A program made the translations under genes and the position numbers. Positions 23,201 through 36,325 of a DNA stretch of 64,000 nt are shown in pieces. Where the stretch lies: positions 5,133,787 through 5,197,786 of the forward strand of contig NC_020167.2 of NCBI RefSeq assembly GCF_000224145.3. Direction: 5' to 3'. Positions within the stretch are counted from its first letter, which is position 1. The number at the start of each line of letters is the position of its first letter. Origin of the DNA: Ciona intestinalis. Its lineage: Eukaryota; Chordata; Ascidiacea; Phlebobranchia; Cionidae. The notes under the pieces were generated by a model. It was not told where the DNA came from. It searched no databases and saw only the letters and a list, made by a program, of their open reading frames with translations.

Positions 23201-24792
23201 TCTAAAATAGGACTCTAAAATAAAGACTCTAAACTATATTGCGTCACAGTATAGGCCATAGCACTTTACTCAACTATTTAAGGCTATATTGCAGTGGTGT
23301 CGGGGTGAATCGTAGATTTAGAAATAGTTAAAACGAAAAACAGGACATAGTGACAAAACAGTAGTTGCTAAACCCCGTTTAGAGTTAAAAACAGATTTCG
23401 ATTTCATTAGAAGAAAACAAGCGTGGTCGCTACATCTAGCAGACAAGCAAGCCACTTGATAAAATAAAAAAACGTATACCTGCTATGACTCCAAAAGTGA
23501 TGCACAGAGTAATAACGTTGCGTGCAAAGTAACTTACACTTAAACCAAGACACATTGTAACTCCTCCTATTATACCACAGGTTCTTATTTGTAACTTGTT
23601 GATCAATATTCCGTATATAGGACCTGTTATATCGACAAAAATACATTCTGTGTGTAAAGTTGGATTTCAATTAGGCTTCATTAAAACAGGCGTGACATTC
23701 AGTATAGAACATTTTTACTGTCATTACGGTTCCCTTCATAATAATGGCCGCCGACAAGTAAATTTTGTGTTTGGTATAGCAATCCACCTATGTTTTAATA
23801 TAGTACTGTGTGGGGAAGATGGGACGCCTTAAGCACATAATATTCGAAAAACCTGATCGTGTTTTAATCAATTACGGGCTATGGGAGTCGTTATAGGAGA
23901 CGTTTTTATAACTGTTTGATTGTTCTGCGTTTACTACGAAATGGGTCGAAAAAATATAGTAAAAGGTGTCCCATCTCCCCCCATCCTACTATATCTATAT
24001 CTTTAATAAGTAGAAACCTCTCGAGAGACATTAAGTCGCTGGTAATCCGTCAAGGGAACTCTTTTAGTATTGTGGAACATTGTAGACGCTATAATTGAAC
24101 ATTTGCAACTTATATGCGAGTAGACCTACAGTCCGCATTGATACTATGTTTACCTTCAAGAATGCTACAGCCTTGGGCGGCCAATGACCTTATACCATAA
24201 TATTACATATGTGTCATTCGTTTCATGCGCCATTGAGAACTTTTTGTTTCTTTATTGGTTCTTTAAACGTATAAATTATGCAGAGATGTTCGTATGCAAT
24301 GTTCAGCTTTTGTCAATTCCAAAACGTGAAAGCGATAATTATATTTGGCGTTGAGAAGAATATGTGTTGAAATATCTCCTATAGGCTATATGTCGTATAT
24401 ATTTATAAACACGTATATACATTTATAAACGCGTACAGCTACTACCACCTACCCAAACTTGGTTTAAAATGTGGTATTGGTCTAATGTTAATGAACCCCC
24501 TATTAACCCCGGTGTTTTTACCCGAAAGAACATTTTTTACTCAAGGCCAAAATCACAATATTTTGTTATTAAATGGTAATAATAATTATTTACCTAAACC
24601 ACAGCCAACAGCAACTGGTATTCCTCCAGCAAAAGCAACTTCACCCATGGGTGCTCCAAAATAACTAACCCATTCAGCATACAACACCCCGACAGAAAAA
24701 GTTACTCCCCAAGTGAGAAAATTACTGAGAAATCCCATGCACAGCACAATCCATCTGTATTTTAACTTCTCGCCGTCTAAATAGGAATCCAT
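20248..24792 (-). CDS. SLC16 (monocarboxylate transporter-like) family protein
   Basis: Eight exons in transcript order: 24792-24594, 23623-23480, 22840-22677, 22148-21959, 21738-21612, 21303-21165, 20745-20532, 20381-20248. They total 1311 bp, giving 436 aa. The fold is a 12-TM major facilitator. The first helix follows DGEKLKYRW, a degenerate form of the SLC16 motif 1. The second SLC16 motif is clear at residues 132-151: YF, then QR, LAE, and a Gly-rich G.GLSAG end. The hydrophilic linker between TM6 and TM7 (about 195-235) is short, and the C-terminus ends soon after TM12. Family members move lactate, pyruvate, ketone bodies, aromatic amino acids or thyroid hormone; the substrate here is unknown. 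The weak motif 1 and divergent sequence suggest an orphan-type member rather than MCT1-4. Confidence 0.9.
20453..20516 (+). mobile_element. MITE-A, terminal-repeat remnant
   Basis: GTGCTGTGGGGTAATATGGC joined almost directly to GACGTCCCCTCTTGCC, so the interior is deleted. Last intron of the SLC16-like gene. Confidence 0.55.
20774..20822. repeat. Palindrome with GATATC core
   Basis: GGCCTACTAGAGATATCTCT continuing to ATAGTAGGCC. Arms also pair outward (GTTATACCACGG with CCATGGTTAT), giving a near-perfect ~48 bp hairpin. In the intron before the second-last SLC16 exon. Confidence 0.75.
20944..21082 (+). mobile_element. MITE-A, internally shortened
   Basis: TAGTAGGGCGGGAGAAACGA to ATCACCCCCACCCTACTATG; the central 50 bp are missing. 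SLC16 intron 6. Confidence 0.8.
21355..21392 (+). mobile_element. MITE-A, right terminus only
   Basis: AAAAGGTGTCTCATCCCCCC then ACCCTACTTTG, just upstream of another copy. Confidence 0.6.
21400..21562 (-). mobile_element. MITE-A, diverged
   Basis: GGTGTGGAAAGATGGGACAT to ATCCCATCTTACTACACACT. SLC16 intron 5. Confidence 0.75.
22275..22447 (+). mobile_element. MITE-A, diverged termini
   Basis: GTAGAGTGGGAGAAGAATAC to GGCCCATTCCCCTACCCCAG. SLC16 intron 3. Confidence 0.75.
22900..22992 (-). mobile_element. SINE-B, tail fragment
   Basis: ACTTTATCCTAGCGTCGCCG and CACCTCGTGCCAGCTTACGA. SLC16 intron 2. Confidence 0.6.
23300..23445 (-). repeat. Family-D dispersed repeat
   Basis: Reverse complement carries TAGCGACCACGCTTGTTTTC and TTTTGTCACTATGTCCTG, matching the copy near 42815. 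SLC16 intron 2. Confidence 0.5.
23800..23996 (+). mobile_element. MITE-A, complete
   Basis: CTGTGTGGGGAAGATGGGAC to CCCATCTCCCCCCATCCTAC. SLC16 intron 1. Confidence 0.85.
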
Positions 24793-24839
24793 CCTTTAAA
24801 TATAGTGCAATCTACAATAGTAATAGCTTTATTTGTCTC

Positions 24840-24975
24840 TTCGATTACAGTAGCGAAGATTTAGAAATATTTTAAACAAAAATACAGGATGTAGCGACAA
24901 AACAACATCAGTTAAAAAATACACTTACGTTTAAAAACATGTTTACATTTAATTGGAAAAAATCCTTTAGATTAA
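24840..24975 (-). repeat. Family-D dispersed repeat
   Basis: Shows ACAGGATGTAGCGACAAAAC and AGTTAAAAAATACACTTACG, resembling the copy at 23300. Upstream of the SLC16-like start codon. Confidence 0.45.
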
Positions 24976-25399
24976 ATAACCTTTCATGCTTGTACAGTTA
25001 CTACAGGCTGTGGTGCCAGCCATTGTGTTTATGTTTTAATTAGTAAGCCCTGTCATAATTTCCTGTTCGTCTGTGTATGAAAGGAACGACTTCGCGCGTG
25101 TTATTGTCCCATAACGGGTGCTAGTCAATCGTCACGTTTAGAGGTACAGAGTCAAGTAGGCGTGAGAATAACTACCACTTTGACCTTACAGTTTTTCTAC
25201 ATAATTACAAAACTCACCGAATAGCATTACTAAACTGCGTAGCTTTCTTTGATTTACTAATGAACACATCCGACGACAAAAACGGACGCTCTCGTTTTCG
25301 CACTAACTTTTCCAGGTACACTGCTGCCAAATGTAAACTTTCTGTGAATTGTATTTTCAATAATGTATTATACAATTAAATGACAAAACACCTATTACG

Positions 25400-25460
25400 T
25401 CGTGTGTGCTTAACATCCTGATCGTGTTTTAAACAATTAACAACCGTCTTTTCATTGTAA
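25400..25460 (+). mobile_element. MITE-A, central fragment
   Basis: CATCCTGATCGTGTTTTAAA then CAATTAACAACCGTC; no termini. Confidence 0.6.
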
Positions 25461-25549
25461 CAACGGCACGTCATATACTTTACTGGATATTAAATCTATA
25501 TTTTGGTTGTGCCACTTTTCCTACAATATAGGCTAAAAGGATTATTTAG

Positions 25550-25712
25550 GCCTTTATTCTCTTTTTTTACCATTTGGTATTAGGACAAATAAAGTTTAAT
25601 GACTTTTATAATCGTATCCTGACGACGCGTTGTTAATCGTTAAAGAAACAACTTGGGAACATGGGACATTTTTATGCTGACAGTCACTATCTTACCCCGC
25701 TGTACTATATGA
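25550..25712 (-). mobile_element. MITE-A, decayed
   Basis: ATAATCGTATCCTGACGACG and a right end TCTTACCCCGCTGTACTATA. Left terminus eroded. Confidence 0.55.
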
Positions 25713-26027
25713 CCACAAAAAAAACACATTTTAGAAAATAGTATTCTATTTCTATGGCTCTGGTAAATTGTAGCCATATTAGGGTATTTCCCAGCAATCT
25801 GCAGACGGCTGTTCGTGGTGAACTTGTTATGACATCACAATGCATAGATTGCGATTGCGTAAAGATTACGTTATTACTGTTTGGCAATACGTATTAATAA
25901 CTTTAATAACAAAACAACGATTTTAAATCTATGTATGTCTAGTTATATATAGTGAGTATAAACGTGTAGCAGGTTTTGTATGTTATTCATAAAATAATTA
26001 TAATTCTTTGACCAAAAAAACACTGCC

Positions 26028-29000
26028 ATGGCTTCTGATCGACTGCCTGTTGTATCGTTGAACGAAAGCTCTCTTCGGCGTTTGCAGCAAAAACTTCAAA
26101 AAATGAAAGAAAGTGAAAAATTAGACGAAGCAATAACACCAAGCCCGACAACAGGTACAAGCTTACTGATTCAGATTGTAAATAATAAAATACAGCTTGT
26201 GCATACGGGTTTTTATAAAAAACTTTTGCCGATGCAAGGCATATTTTATCGGTTCCTTTAACTAGTGCATGTCTGCTATGTACAGTATGTCCACAATATT
26301 TAGTTGTCCGCTATGTGCGCATTTTTGCACATTCTATTGTTTGTATGCATAGACTTGTAAAGTAACCAGGAACTTCCAAGTTCTGCAGACTGGTCAAGAT
26401 TCAGTAAAAAAATCCAATTTGCTTTATTTTCAGACAAAAAGCCAAGACAAAGGAAACCAACAAGATCGCCAAAATATGAAGTTTATAAACCCGGTGTAAC
26501 TCGATTGTCGAATCGTAGAGAAAATCCAAGCACAGAGTAAACATTAATATGTTCATCTTGTGTCTGCAGCTTCGTAATATTACTGTACTTTATATTACTT
26601 AATAACTAGTAAGGATTTTGTAAACTTTTTTAAAACACCATAAATATTTTTTTGTTAGGTAGATACTAGATAATATTCCAAACTGAATAAATGAATGTAA
26701 CTTTCTTTATTCTCGCATGGCGGGAAAATGAAGTCATTATCACACAAGTTTAACACCTCGTACCAGCTTAAGAGTTACCATATATGTTACTCTGTGGGTG
26801 CTTATTTTTTTGGATTTTTTCTTTTTTTTATGTATGGCTGATAATTTGAACAACCCATCAGTGACGAGTCTGACGACTGAGTTGGAGCAATAGCAGTTAA
26901 GTGTCTTGCTCAAGGACACGTACCCCAATATGGTAGCAGCGTCAAGCTTTGAACCCATTACCTCTGGGTTACAGACAGGCGCACTAATCACTATGCCACG
27001 GCGCCGGACAAATTATGGATTGTGTTTGGTTTTATTGAGTCAAAGTATTAAATCAGCAATAAACTTATGTTTTTAGAAACGCTCAGAGCTTCCACAAAAC
27101 CCAAAAAGATCTGAAATCAGCTGGACGAGAAGTATCTGCATCTGGAGACAAAAAGAAAGTGAATGAGGATAGAAAACCAACCTCCGATCGTGAGTTTATG
27201 ATGTCTGTATCAATGTTACTGAAATGTGCACTTCTGTATAAATGTTTGTAACAGTTTTGTATGGTTTATTGTAGTAGTGGTAATGGTTTAAATTTTAATT
27301 TATTTTCCATTTTTGGGGTTACAAATTGAAAAAATCAGCTGATTTCTTTAGTTACAGCTGCACTATATATATATAATTTGTGTTATTCCATATATGCAAA
27401 AACTGCCAGTACCTAAATTTTGGGTTACATATTCATTGTAGGCAGGAGAAGAAGAGAAGGAAAAAGGAGAGACGCGAACCACAGAAGCAGGAAGAGTCCG
27501 GAGGAAAACAGTGATGAGTCATCTGACATGGAGGAAGGATACCTTGCTCGTCATCATCGTAGGATGGGAAACACTCGTCATCTGAGCTCAACTTCTAATG
27601 ATGGAGCTGGGTAAGATTAAGAGTCATTGGTTTGGTTAAGTTTAGATGGTAACTTGTTGTTTTTTTTTTGTGTTTTTTGAGTTGGACTAGAACTTTTATT
27701 GATATTTTGCTGTGTGTAGTTTTTTTTTGTTGTGTTTGTTTAATTCGTGCGTCGTGAAAACTTAGGCTCGGTCTTATCTCTTAGGTCCCACGGCATGTTT
27801 TGTTATAAGACTTAGGACATATATAGTAGGGTGGGGGAAGATGGGACACCTGTTCATTCTATTTTCTCGTCCCATTTAGTAGTGAATCAAGAAAAATCAG
27901 AGAAATATAATATCGTATTCTTACGACTTCCATAGACCGTTGTTAATTGTTTAAAACATGATCAGGATATTTAAATATTGTGTGCTAAAGGTGTCCCATC
28001 TTCACCCACCCTACTATACTATAAAATGGAATTTATAAGGATCCGGCTACCATTTATTTTTGGTGGTTTTAAAATCTGGTTCGAACCTTTTTTGAAAAGT
28101 GTTTTTTTTTTTCCATTTCAGTGAGAAAACAGATGAGTTAGAATGGGATAATTACAATCATAGTCGGTTGTTTGAACCTTGGAGTGAAATGGACCAACAG
28201 TGTGATGATCAGCAACAACATGAGGTAGAAATTTTTCGCACATTTTTTATCCATATCGTGTTGAAACAACTGTTGTTTTGCTGTTGATTCCCTGTTTTGC
28301 TCTGAAAATAACATGATCTTCGCTACCAATTTTAAGGAGATAAATAAAAATTATGTTATTTTATGAACATGAGTATTTTGCTCTTCAATATTAAGTATTA
28401 TAATATTAAGTTCATATTTAATTAAGTAACACTGTATATGGGTATATTATTAGGTTGCTAAATATTTTGAAATAGTCCTAACTCCTTACAATTTCCTTTA
28501 TCGTATTTGTTGTTAGCCACATACTGAAACGACAGGAGAGATCTTTGTGGAAGAAAAACCAAAACCGCAAAATCGGAAACAGGTTGTTTATGTTGTTTAT
28601 ACAAATTATTTGAAACTATATACACTGTATAACACGGCAGTAAATTGTAATTTGTTTCATAAGAAACAGTCTGTATACCAACTATGTCTGTAACAGTGTG
28701 TTGGTTTAAGGGGCCAACTCGTACCTAAATCCTAGATTTCTCCCCCCTACATAAATTCACTATGTGTCACTGTGGTTACGTAAATGGCATTGAAGTTTAA
28801 CTTACCACCAACAGTTAAATGCCCAATGCCTGTTTTTGAAGATGTAATATAATAGTCAAAGGCATTGAATGGGTATCATTTTGCATCACTTTCGGGTAGA
28901 GTTGTTGGTATCTTCCCATCTGCAATAGATATTACAAATGCAGCAATAGCTTTATTATTTCATAGACTGCATACAGAACAAATGCATTATTATGATCATG

Positions 29001-32000
29001 CTGCAAATGTTACATGTGGACCAGTGGACGTATATGTCCTTGGGCAAGCCCTTTGGCAACTGCTGTAACCTAATGGTCGATTATGAGTTTAAACGATTAT
29101 CATTTTCCCCCCACATGCGAATACATATTTTTTTATAAATTTATACCAATGTTACATTTATTGCAGGATAAGAAAAGAAAAAGTCGCAAATCTGTCGAGT
29201 TACGTGAAAAACCAACCAACAAAGTTCCTCATTCAGGTCGTCCATGTTATATGGATGACCCGGTATCAATAAGCAATGAAGAGGAAGAGGATGGAACATC
29301 CGCATCCAACACTGAGAATGAAACATCCAGGCAACAGGTGGACAAGATTTTTTTTTCGATTTTACAATTTTTTTTTAAAACACTGAAAAACGGAAAAATA
29401 CAACACTAGTTTTAAACTTGTCTGTTTTACTAAAAAAACTGGGTTTATGAAAAAAATGTTAAAACAAAGAAAGTAATAGTAGTATTAATAAAAGCCTACA
29501 TAAAAGCTTATATTTTTTCTTTAAATACGATGGCAATTATTCAAAATTACTAAAAACCAAAAGATAGAATATAGAGACTAAAAACAGCTTTAAAACACGG
29601 TAACTGTTAAAGACATTTTAACATTTAAATGGAAGAAAGAAACTTGGTCGCTACACCTAGTAGACAAACAACGAGCAATTCATGTTTAATTATTTTCAAG
29701 TTAAACTTCTAATGGTAACAAAAAAGTAGAGGTTTAAAATAAACATTTTATACACATTCTTCTAAAAGTTTCTTTAAGAATCTGTATGTATTATTGTTTA
29801 AACATCTCTTTTTTTCAGTTGAATCAAAAGAAGAAACTATACAACCCCAGTAACCCTGATACTCCAATACTGGTCAAATCAAATCGAAGGGGTTGTGTTA
29901 AAGTGGATAAAATGAATGAAAATATTCCAGTTTACAATCAGGTGTGTAGGTAGATGTTACAACAGCAGAAATTCAAAACAATTTGTCCCGAGTTATGTGT
30001 TGAAAATATTGTTAAAATTTCTACGAACAAAACAAAAAAAGTGGTGTCTTGTTTGATAAATGAACTTTTTGCAGTGTTTTTGTTGAGTCTGTTTGCTACT
30101 GAATTTATTTAGAGACTGGATAAAAAAAAACTAGTTTTAAAGTTGAAATGAGCTAATCGTCCAATAAAAATGTAAAAAAAAACTTTTTTTAAGGAATATT
30201 TTTCAAGTCCCCGTTTTCCCGCTCCAAACCCTCGTAACTTACCACTGGATGGCAGAAGACAAAGAACCCTCTATGATGCAACAACCAACACTAATCAAGT
30301 GTGAGTAAACAGTTGTTTTTACACAATAATTGTTTTTGTTTATAATTTAAACCAGGATTTTAAATTAAACCATAATATTTTCCAAAATACATTTAAAAAC
30401 AGTCAATATTTTACAGTTTTTATTTTAATGTTTTAATTTAAATATTTCAGTTACGTACCACCTACTCGACCATCTAACTACTTTATGCCATCACCTGTTC
30501 CACCGGAGGCATGGAAGAGCAATGATAAGTACGCTTATGAGATGGAACAAAGGAAACAACAACAACAACAGGTAACCATGGCGTGTAGTTTTACTGAAAA
30601 TTTCATGGTGTGTAGTTTTACTGAAAATTTTAAAGTGCATTTTTTCAAATTAAATAAATATTTTATATGTGAGTGGATACCTCACACTAGGTAATTTAGG
30701 CTTAAAACTGGTTTGCTTAGCAAGCAGGAAGTTTAAAAAAAAGTAAAACTATGTGATGTACCATCTGTGTTGTAACGATTGCCCTAAAACTATGTGATGT
30801 ACCATCTGTGTTTAAACGACTGCCCTAAAACTATGTGATGTACCATCTGTGTTGTAACGACTGCCCTAAAACTATGTGATGTACCATCTGTGTTTAAACG
30901 ACTGCCCCCCCTACCATGCAAGGGTAAATAAGTTACATTCACTCATTCATTCATTTAAATAATCCACAATCTGTAGAAAGAACAAGAAGAAGCGCTGATT
31001 GCTGATCACATGACCAACATCCGTCGTCAGTCATGCGTGACCATGCTTGCTGAAGCAGAAAAGCATGAAACAGCGATAAGTTCATTGTTATCGAATAGTG
31101 ACTTCACAATGAAGAATTTTACCGAGATACTTCGAAAGTCAAGGTAAGTCGTTCAGATTCACAAAAACCTCGTAGATATTTTTTGAAAGTTTTTTTTATT
31201 TTTTTTTTTGTAAAAAAAAGTGAAAGAACCAGTGGCGTTTTATTGCAAAGTGTAGAACCATGTTAATATTACATTAAATATTTTAATTTTAGTTAGTGAA
31301 TAAAGCAAATCGATACAGAAATAAAAACCAGTTATAAGAGTTAACTGTTGTGTTAAAATCTTGAGTTGAGTACCAACATATTTCTTTTCTTACACAACAT
31401 ACACAGCTGTACCATTGAACAACTTAATATAGTAGGGTATATATAGTAGGGTGGGAAAAAATGGGCCACATTTTCATTCCATTTTTCGTCCCATTTGTTA
31501 GTAAACAAAGAACATTCAAAGAGTTAAAAAACCGCATCCTCCAGACTTCCATGAACCATTGTTAGTTGTTTAAAACACGATCAGGATAATTGGATATTAT
31601 GCTAAAGGTGTTCCGTCTCCCCCACCCTAATATATATTGGTTTTGTTTATTTTGACACATGAACTACCCCCAGGAATAAGTTAAAGCAAATTTATGAGAG
31701 TCTTATTCTCACTGACATTGAAACAGCATCAAAACATAATGTGGAGCAAACACTCTGGAAGAATGTCTTTCATCAGGTTAGAAATTATTTTACCTTATTT
31801 TTAACTGAAAAGTTCATATTTCTGATCTAGATTTTTGAGAAAATAATAATTTTCTGATAGTAGTTGCTTCAATGTGACTAAAAAGCTTGTTTTTGTCCTT
31901 GAAAACAATAAGTTTTTACATTTAAACAATAATTTCAATAATAATATGTAAATATTTTATATATATATATAGTAACCAGTAAACTGAATTTGTATAGGCA

Positions 32001-35000
32001 TTTTATTCTATGTGGGTGAGGTCCCACAGCGTGGCATGCCATGGGTTCTAAATGCTAGGATTTAGGCCAGGATTGCCCATTTATATAAGCATTATTGAAT
32101 TTAAAATTTTGTCAAAGGTTATTGAAAAACTTCGAGAACAAATTGCTTCGTGTACTGAAGATGAGAAAACTGAACTGAAAGATCTTTTAATACTTATCCT
32201 TGACCAGGTTTGTGTGCTTTATTGTTTCCAATATTTTACTATATTTTAAGAGGCTACACACTCTTTTCACAACATGTTCTTTGTTAAAAAATTAAAAAAA
32301 AAAATTTTTGTATTTTTTTTTGAGAGAATACCTACCGGTTTGTAAACTGTAAGTTTGCTGAATGTGAACAGAATATCACTGATTTTTAAACTTTTTTAAG
32401 TGCCAGCACTTTTGGTAAAGAGCTACTGCTTTGAATTCTAATTTGACTCCAGGTTATACTTGTATTTTAGCTATTCCAGCAAGAATTTTGCTAATTGCAT
32501 GTATTTCGGGCGGGAGAGCTAAAATACAAGTTACATTCAAATAATTATTAAACCGTATCCTAACAACTTCAATAGACTGCAAATGATTGTTTAAAACACA
32601 ATCGAATATTTATATGTTATATGCTAAAGGTGTTCCCCACTCTACTATATATTATGACATCCGGTTAAATTTTTACTTTTCTAACATGGTTTTGGCAGGC
32701 AGTTGCTTTCTATGAAAACTTGGTGTCTGGACTGCAACAAACTTATCGCTTCAGTATAAAGGAGATGTTGCGTAATCCGACTGTGGCTCGCTCTGTACAC
32801 AAGCAAGCTGGGAAAAGGGTGGGTACTTAATTTGGTTGCCCAAACAATACAGCCAATATTGGTTTACTTAAAAATTATTTTTTTTACAGCATTTTTTTCA
32901 TGTTATTGTAAACGAGTGTTTTTTTTTTGACACGCTGTTTAATTTTTACGTCAGCCATATATAAAGACAAAAAAACTTTTAAAAACATAATCATCCACAA
33001 AATTACATAAGTGGAAGCTTGTAAGCTGGCCGGGGGTGTATGAAACAGAACACTCTTGTTAGAACGATGGTCCTTGCACAATCACGTGAGAGTAATGAGT
33101 AACATTCATTAATTCATTCATCTAAACACACTAATGTTCAAAATCCCGCAGACAAAGTTTGCGATCATGAGCGTACAAAGATCATTGATATGTCTTGGTG
33201 ACATCACAAGGTACAAGGAGAATGCTAATGATTCAAACAACTTTGGAAGGGCAAGGAAGTAAGTTAGGGGATGTTTTGTTCAACTGTTTAATATAATTTA
33301 GGCTGGCGTTTTTTTTGTTTTTTTTATGGCGATAAAGAAGATCATATTAGCTCAAACAAGAAATAGACAAAAAAGAAGTAAATAGATAGTTGCTATTACT
33401 CTCTATGTTTAAAAATATCTGAAAAAGAGCATCTGTTAAAAAGCATGGCTGTTATACCCAATATACAATTAGCTAAGAAACAAGTCATTATGCAATTAAA
33501 ATCATAGTCCATACGTACATCGTAAAGTTGCCTTTAAATTCGCGAAAGTAAAGCGATAAACAAGACGCTTTTTTAGGATTACACTTGTATCGGTTAACCG
33601 GTTAAAACTGAACGGTTTACGTTTAAACAAAAAATGGGAAAATTCACAGCCCTAATTTTTAGCCAAGTCTAGCCTAATTCTCGGGTCATGTTCACACTGC
33701 AGAACCTTACCTTCATGGAAGAATAGCTGCCTAAAGCAGCGGTTCTTAAAAATTTTTCATTAAATTGCAGTTGCATACTTTTGTCATAATAATATTTTGG
33801 GTCAATTTTGGTTTTTAAAAGTCCACCAAAAATTTGTATTTTAAAAGTCCACCAAAATTTGTATTTTAAAAGGTCTCCAAAACTTGTTGTTTAAAAGGTC
33901 TCCAAAGCTTGTATCTTAAAAGGTCTCCAAAATTTGTTTTGAAGTTTCACTGCACCACTTGTCTAAAAAACTAAACCAATTTCAGTTGAATAACTTGAAT
34001 TTATTTCCTATTTCTTAGTTGGTACATGCAAGCCAGAGCATTGGAACCTCGTAACGGCCGTCCATACAACCAACTGGCAATCTTGGCAGTTCGTACGCGG
34101 CGAAAACTCGACGCTGTGTATTACTATGCACGTAGTTTAGCTACCATTGGCAACCCTATTCTCACTGCAAGGGAAAGTCTAATTGCTCTGTTTGATGATG
34201 CAAGGAGAAAGGTATGCAGTCATAGGCGCCAAACCTGGGGTGGCAGGGTGGGCAGGTGTACCCTGAAAGTTTGCACTAGATTAATGAACCACACCGTGGC
34301 AAAGTGGTTAGTGCGCACGTCTATATCCTAGAGGTAATGTTTTCAACGCTCGTTGCTACCATTGTGGGTGTATGTGTCCTTGGGCAAGACACTTAACGGC
34401 AACTGCTCCAACCCAGTGATCACCAGTTGTTGTACAAATTATCAGCCATACATAAAAAATAAAAAATACACTGACAAAGTAACAAACATGGTAACTCTTA
34501 AGCTGGCACGAGGTCTATTAACACTTAAAATTGTTTATTTATAATTGACTTTACAAATATTATTGGTCATTTCTATGTCATTTTTATTTTCATCTAAAAT
34601 TTTTTTCTCATTTGAAACGTAACACTGAAAATAGTTTTAGTTTCTAAACCAAAACATTTGCGCTAAAATCAGGTCAAAATTTTAGGTTGTCTTGTTTGTA
34701 CTGAATCTGACCAAAAAATCTGACATATTTATTTTATGTTAATGTAAACATGTAGAAAATCTCATATCCAGTGTAACTCATTATCAGTTATTTTAAGATG
34801 TTCTGTGTTTATGGTTTTCGAAAATTTGTTTGTTCCATTTCAAGTTATTAAAAATAAAAATACTTTTCACTGAAAAACTAAATAAATGCAAAGCTGCTTA
34901 AAAATATTGGTATAACATGCAAATGTAAATCATTTTAAGTTATTTTCATTTATAATTTTCCATACAGCTTGAATATACTCGAAGAAAAGAAGGTTCAAAG

Positions 35001-36279
35001 AATCAAAAAACAACAGTTTCTGATCAAGAAAATAAAGCAACTAAATCGAAGTAAGTTTAAACTTCTTCTTATAACATAACGTATAAAACAGTTGTTTTGT
35101 GACATGTTTGTAATATTGTACTGTGGGGTAAGATGGGACACCTTTAGAACATAATATCTAATTATCCTGATTGTGTTTTAAACAATTAACATCGCTCTAT
35201 GGGAGCAGTGAGGATACGGTTTTATTTTTTTTGAATGTTCTTTGTTTACTACAAAAAGGAACAATAAAATAAAATTTAAAGTGTCTTATCTTACCCCAAC
35301 CTACTATTTATTTATTGTATATTCAATTATTTATCCTTGTCATAAAAATAAATTTCTCTGTATGTAAAAATTATGAACATACTTTGCGATCGATGAAATT
35401 TTTTCCTCACATCCAGAGGAAACAATCCCATGCAGATTTGGTGCAAACCTGGCTCCCACCATCCACAAGAGTCATCTGCATCATCTAAAACATCAGCAAC
35501 ATCCAAAGAGTCAGCAGATCTTACTCCTGATATTGAAAAACTCTCTTTGTCTTCCTTGACTCCATCTGAGGTACGTGAAGTTTTTGTCTTTATTTTTATT
35601 TGATTTTTGTTTTCTATTTCATTCCATTCTAAGGATTGAGTGAATGCAGTTTACTTTATCCTGGTGTGGTCGGAAAACAGCAGGCGTTATAACACAGGTT
35701 TTCTGTTTCATACACCACATGCCAACTTACGAGTTACCACGTATGTAACTTTGTAGGTGCTTGTTTTGGTTGTAATTTTATTTAGGAAAGGAGGGGGGAA
35801 TTCTTTTATATTAGTGAGTACCATTGTAGTTAAGTGTCTGGTCTTGCCCAAGGACACATTCGCCCATAAAGTAGCAGCGGTAAGCCTTGAACCCATAAAC
35901 TCTGCGTTTGTGCATTGTAAAACTACGATTTTGTCCAATACATTCATGCAACAATTTGACATTTTTGAAAAATGTGAACCTTATTAAATTAAAGCACTTA
36001 GTCATGATGTATTATTAAAGTTTACAATATCATCCAGTTCAGATTAAAATTTCATTATATTAAAACTCAGATCATGAAGCAGTTTAGCCTCATGTTCATT
36101 AACATTCACGGAAAACTTTTCACGAGAGTTGGTTTTGAATCTTTTCATGAATTAAAGCAAAAAGTTCTTCATCTGTTTCAACAGGTATGTTTTGTTTAAC
36201 TGAAAGTAAAAAAAATACTTAAAACTCAAATACCTAAAAAAGTATGTACCAGTATACTTATAATATACACATAAGAAAA

Positions 36280-36325
<46 letters not shown>

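Larger units (their letters stand above)
24793..26027. other. Divergent promoter region SLC16-like / SMG6
   Basis: The two flanking genes are transcribed away from each other from this 1.2 kb segment, so it should hold both promoters. No TATA box is obvious. It contains a family-D repeat at about 24840-24975, MITE debris at 25400-25460 and 25550-25712, and AT-rich sequence immediately upstream of the SMG6 ATG. Confidence 0.5.

Noticed and set aside
34290-34330. tRNA-like sequence with A-box and weak B-box
   Set aside because: It is the head of a SINE, followed by the SINE body, and does not fold into a full cloverleaf; not a tRNA gene. The same holds for the other SINE heads (26980, 40690).
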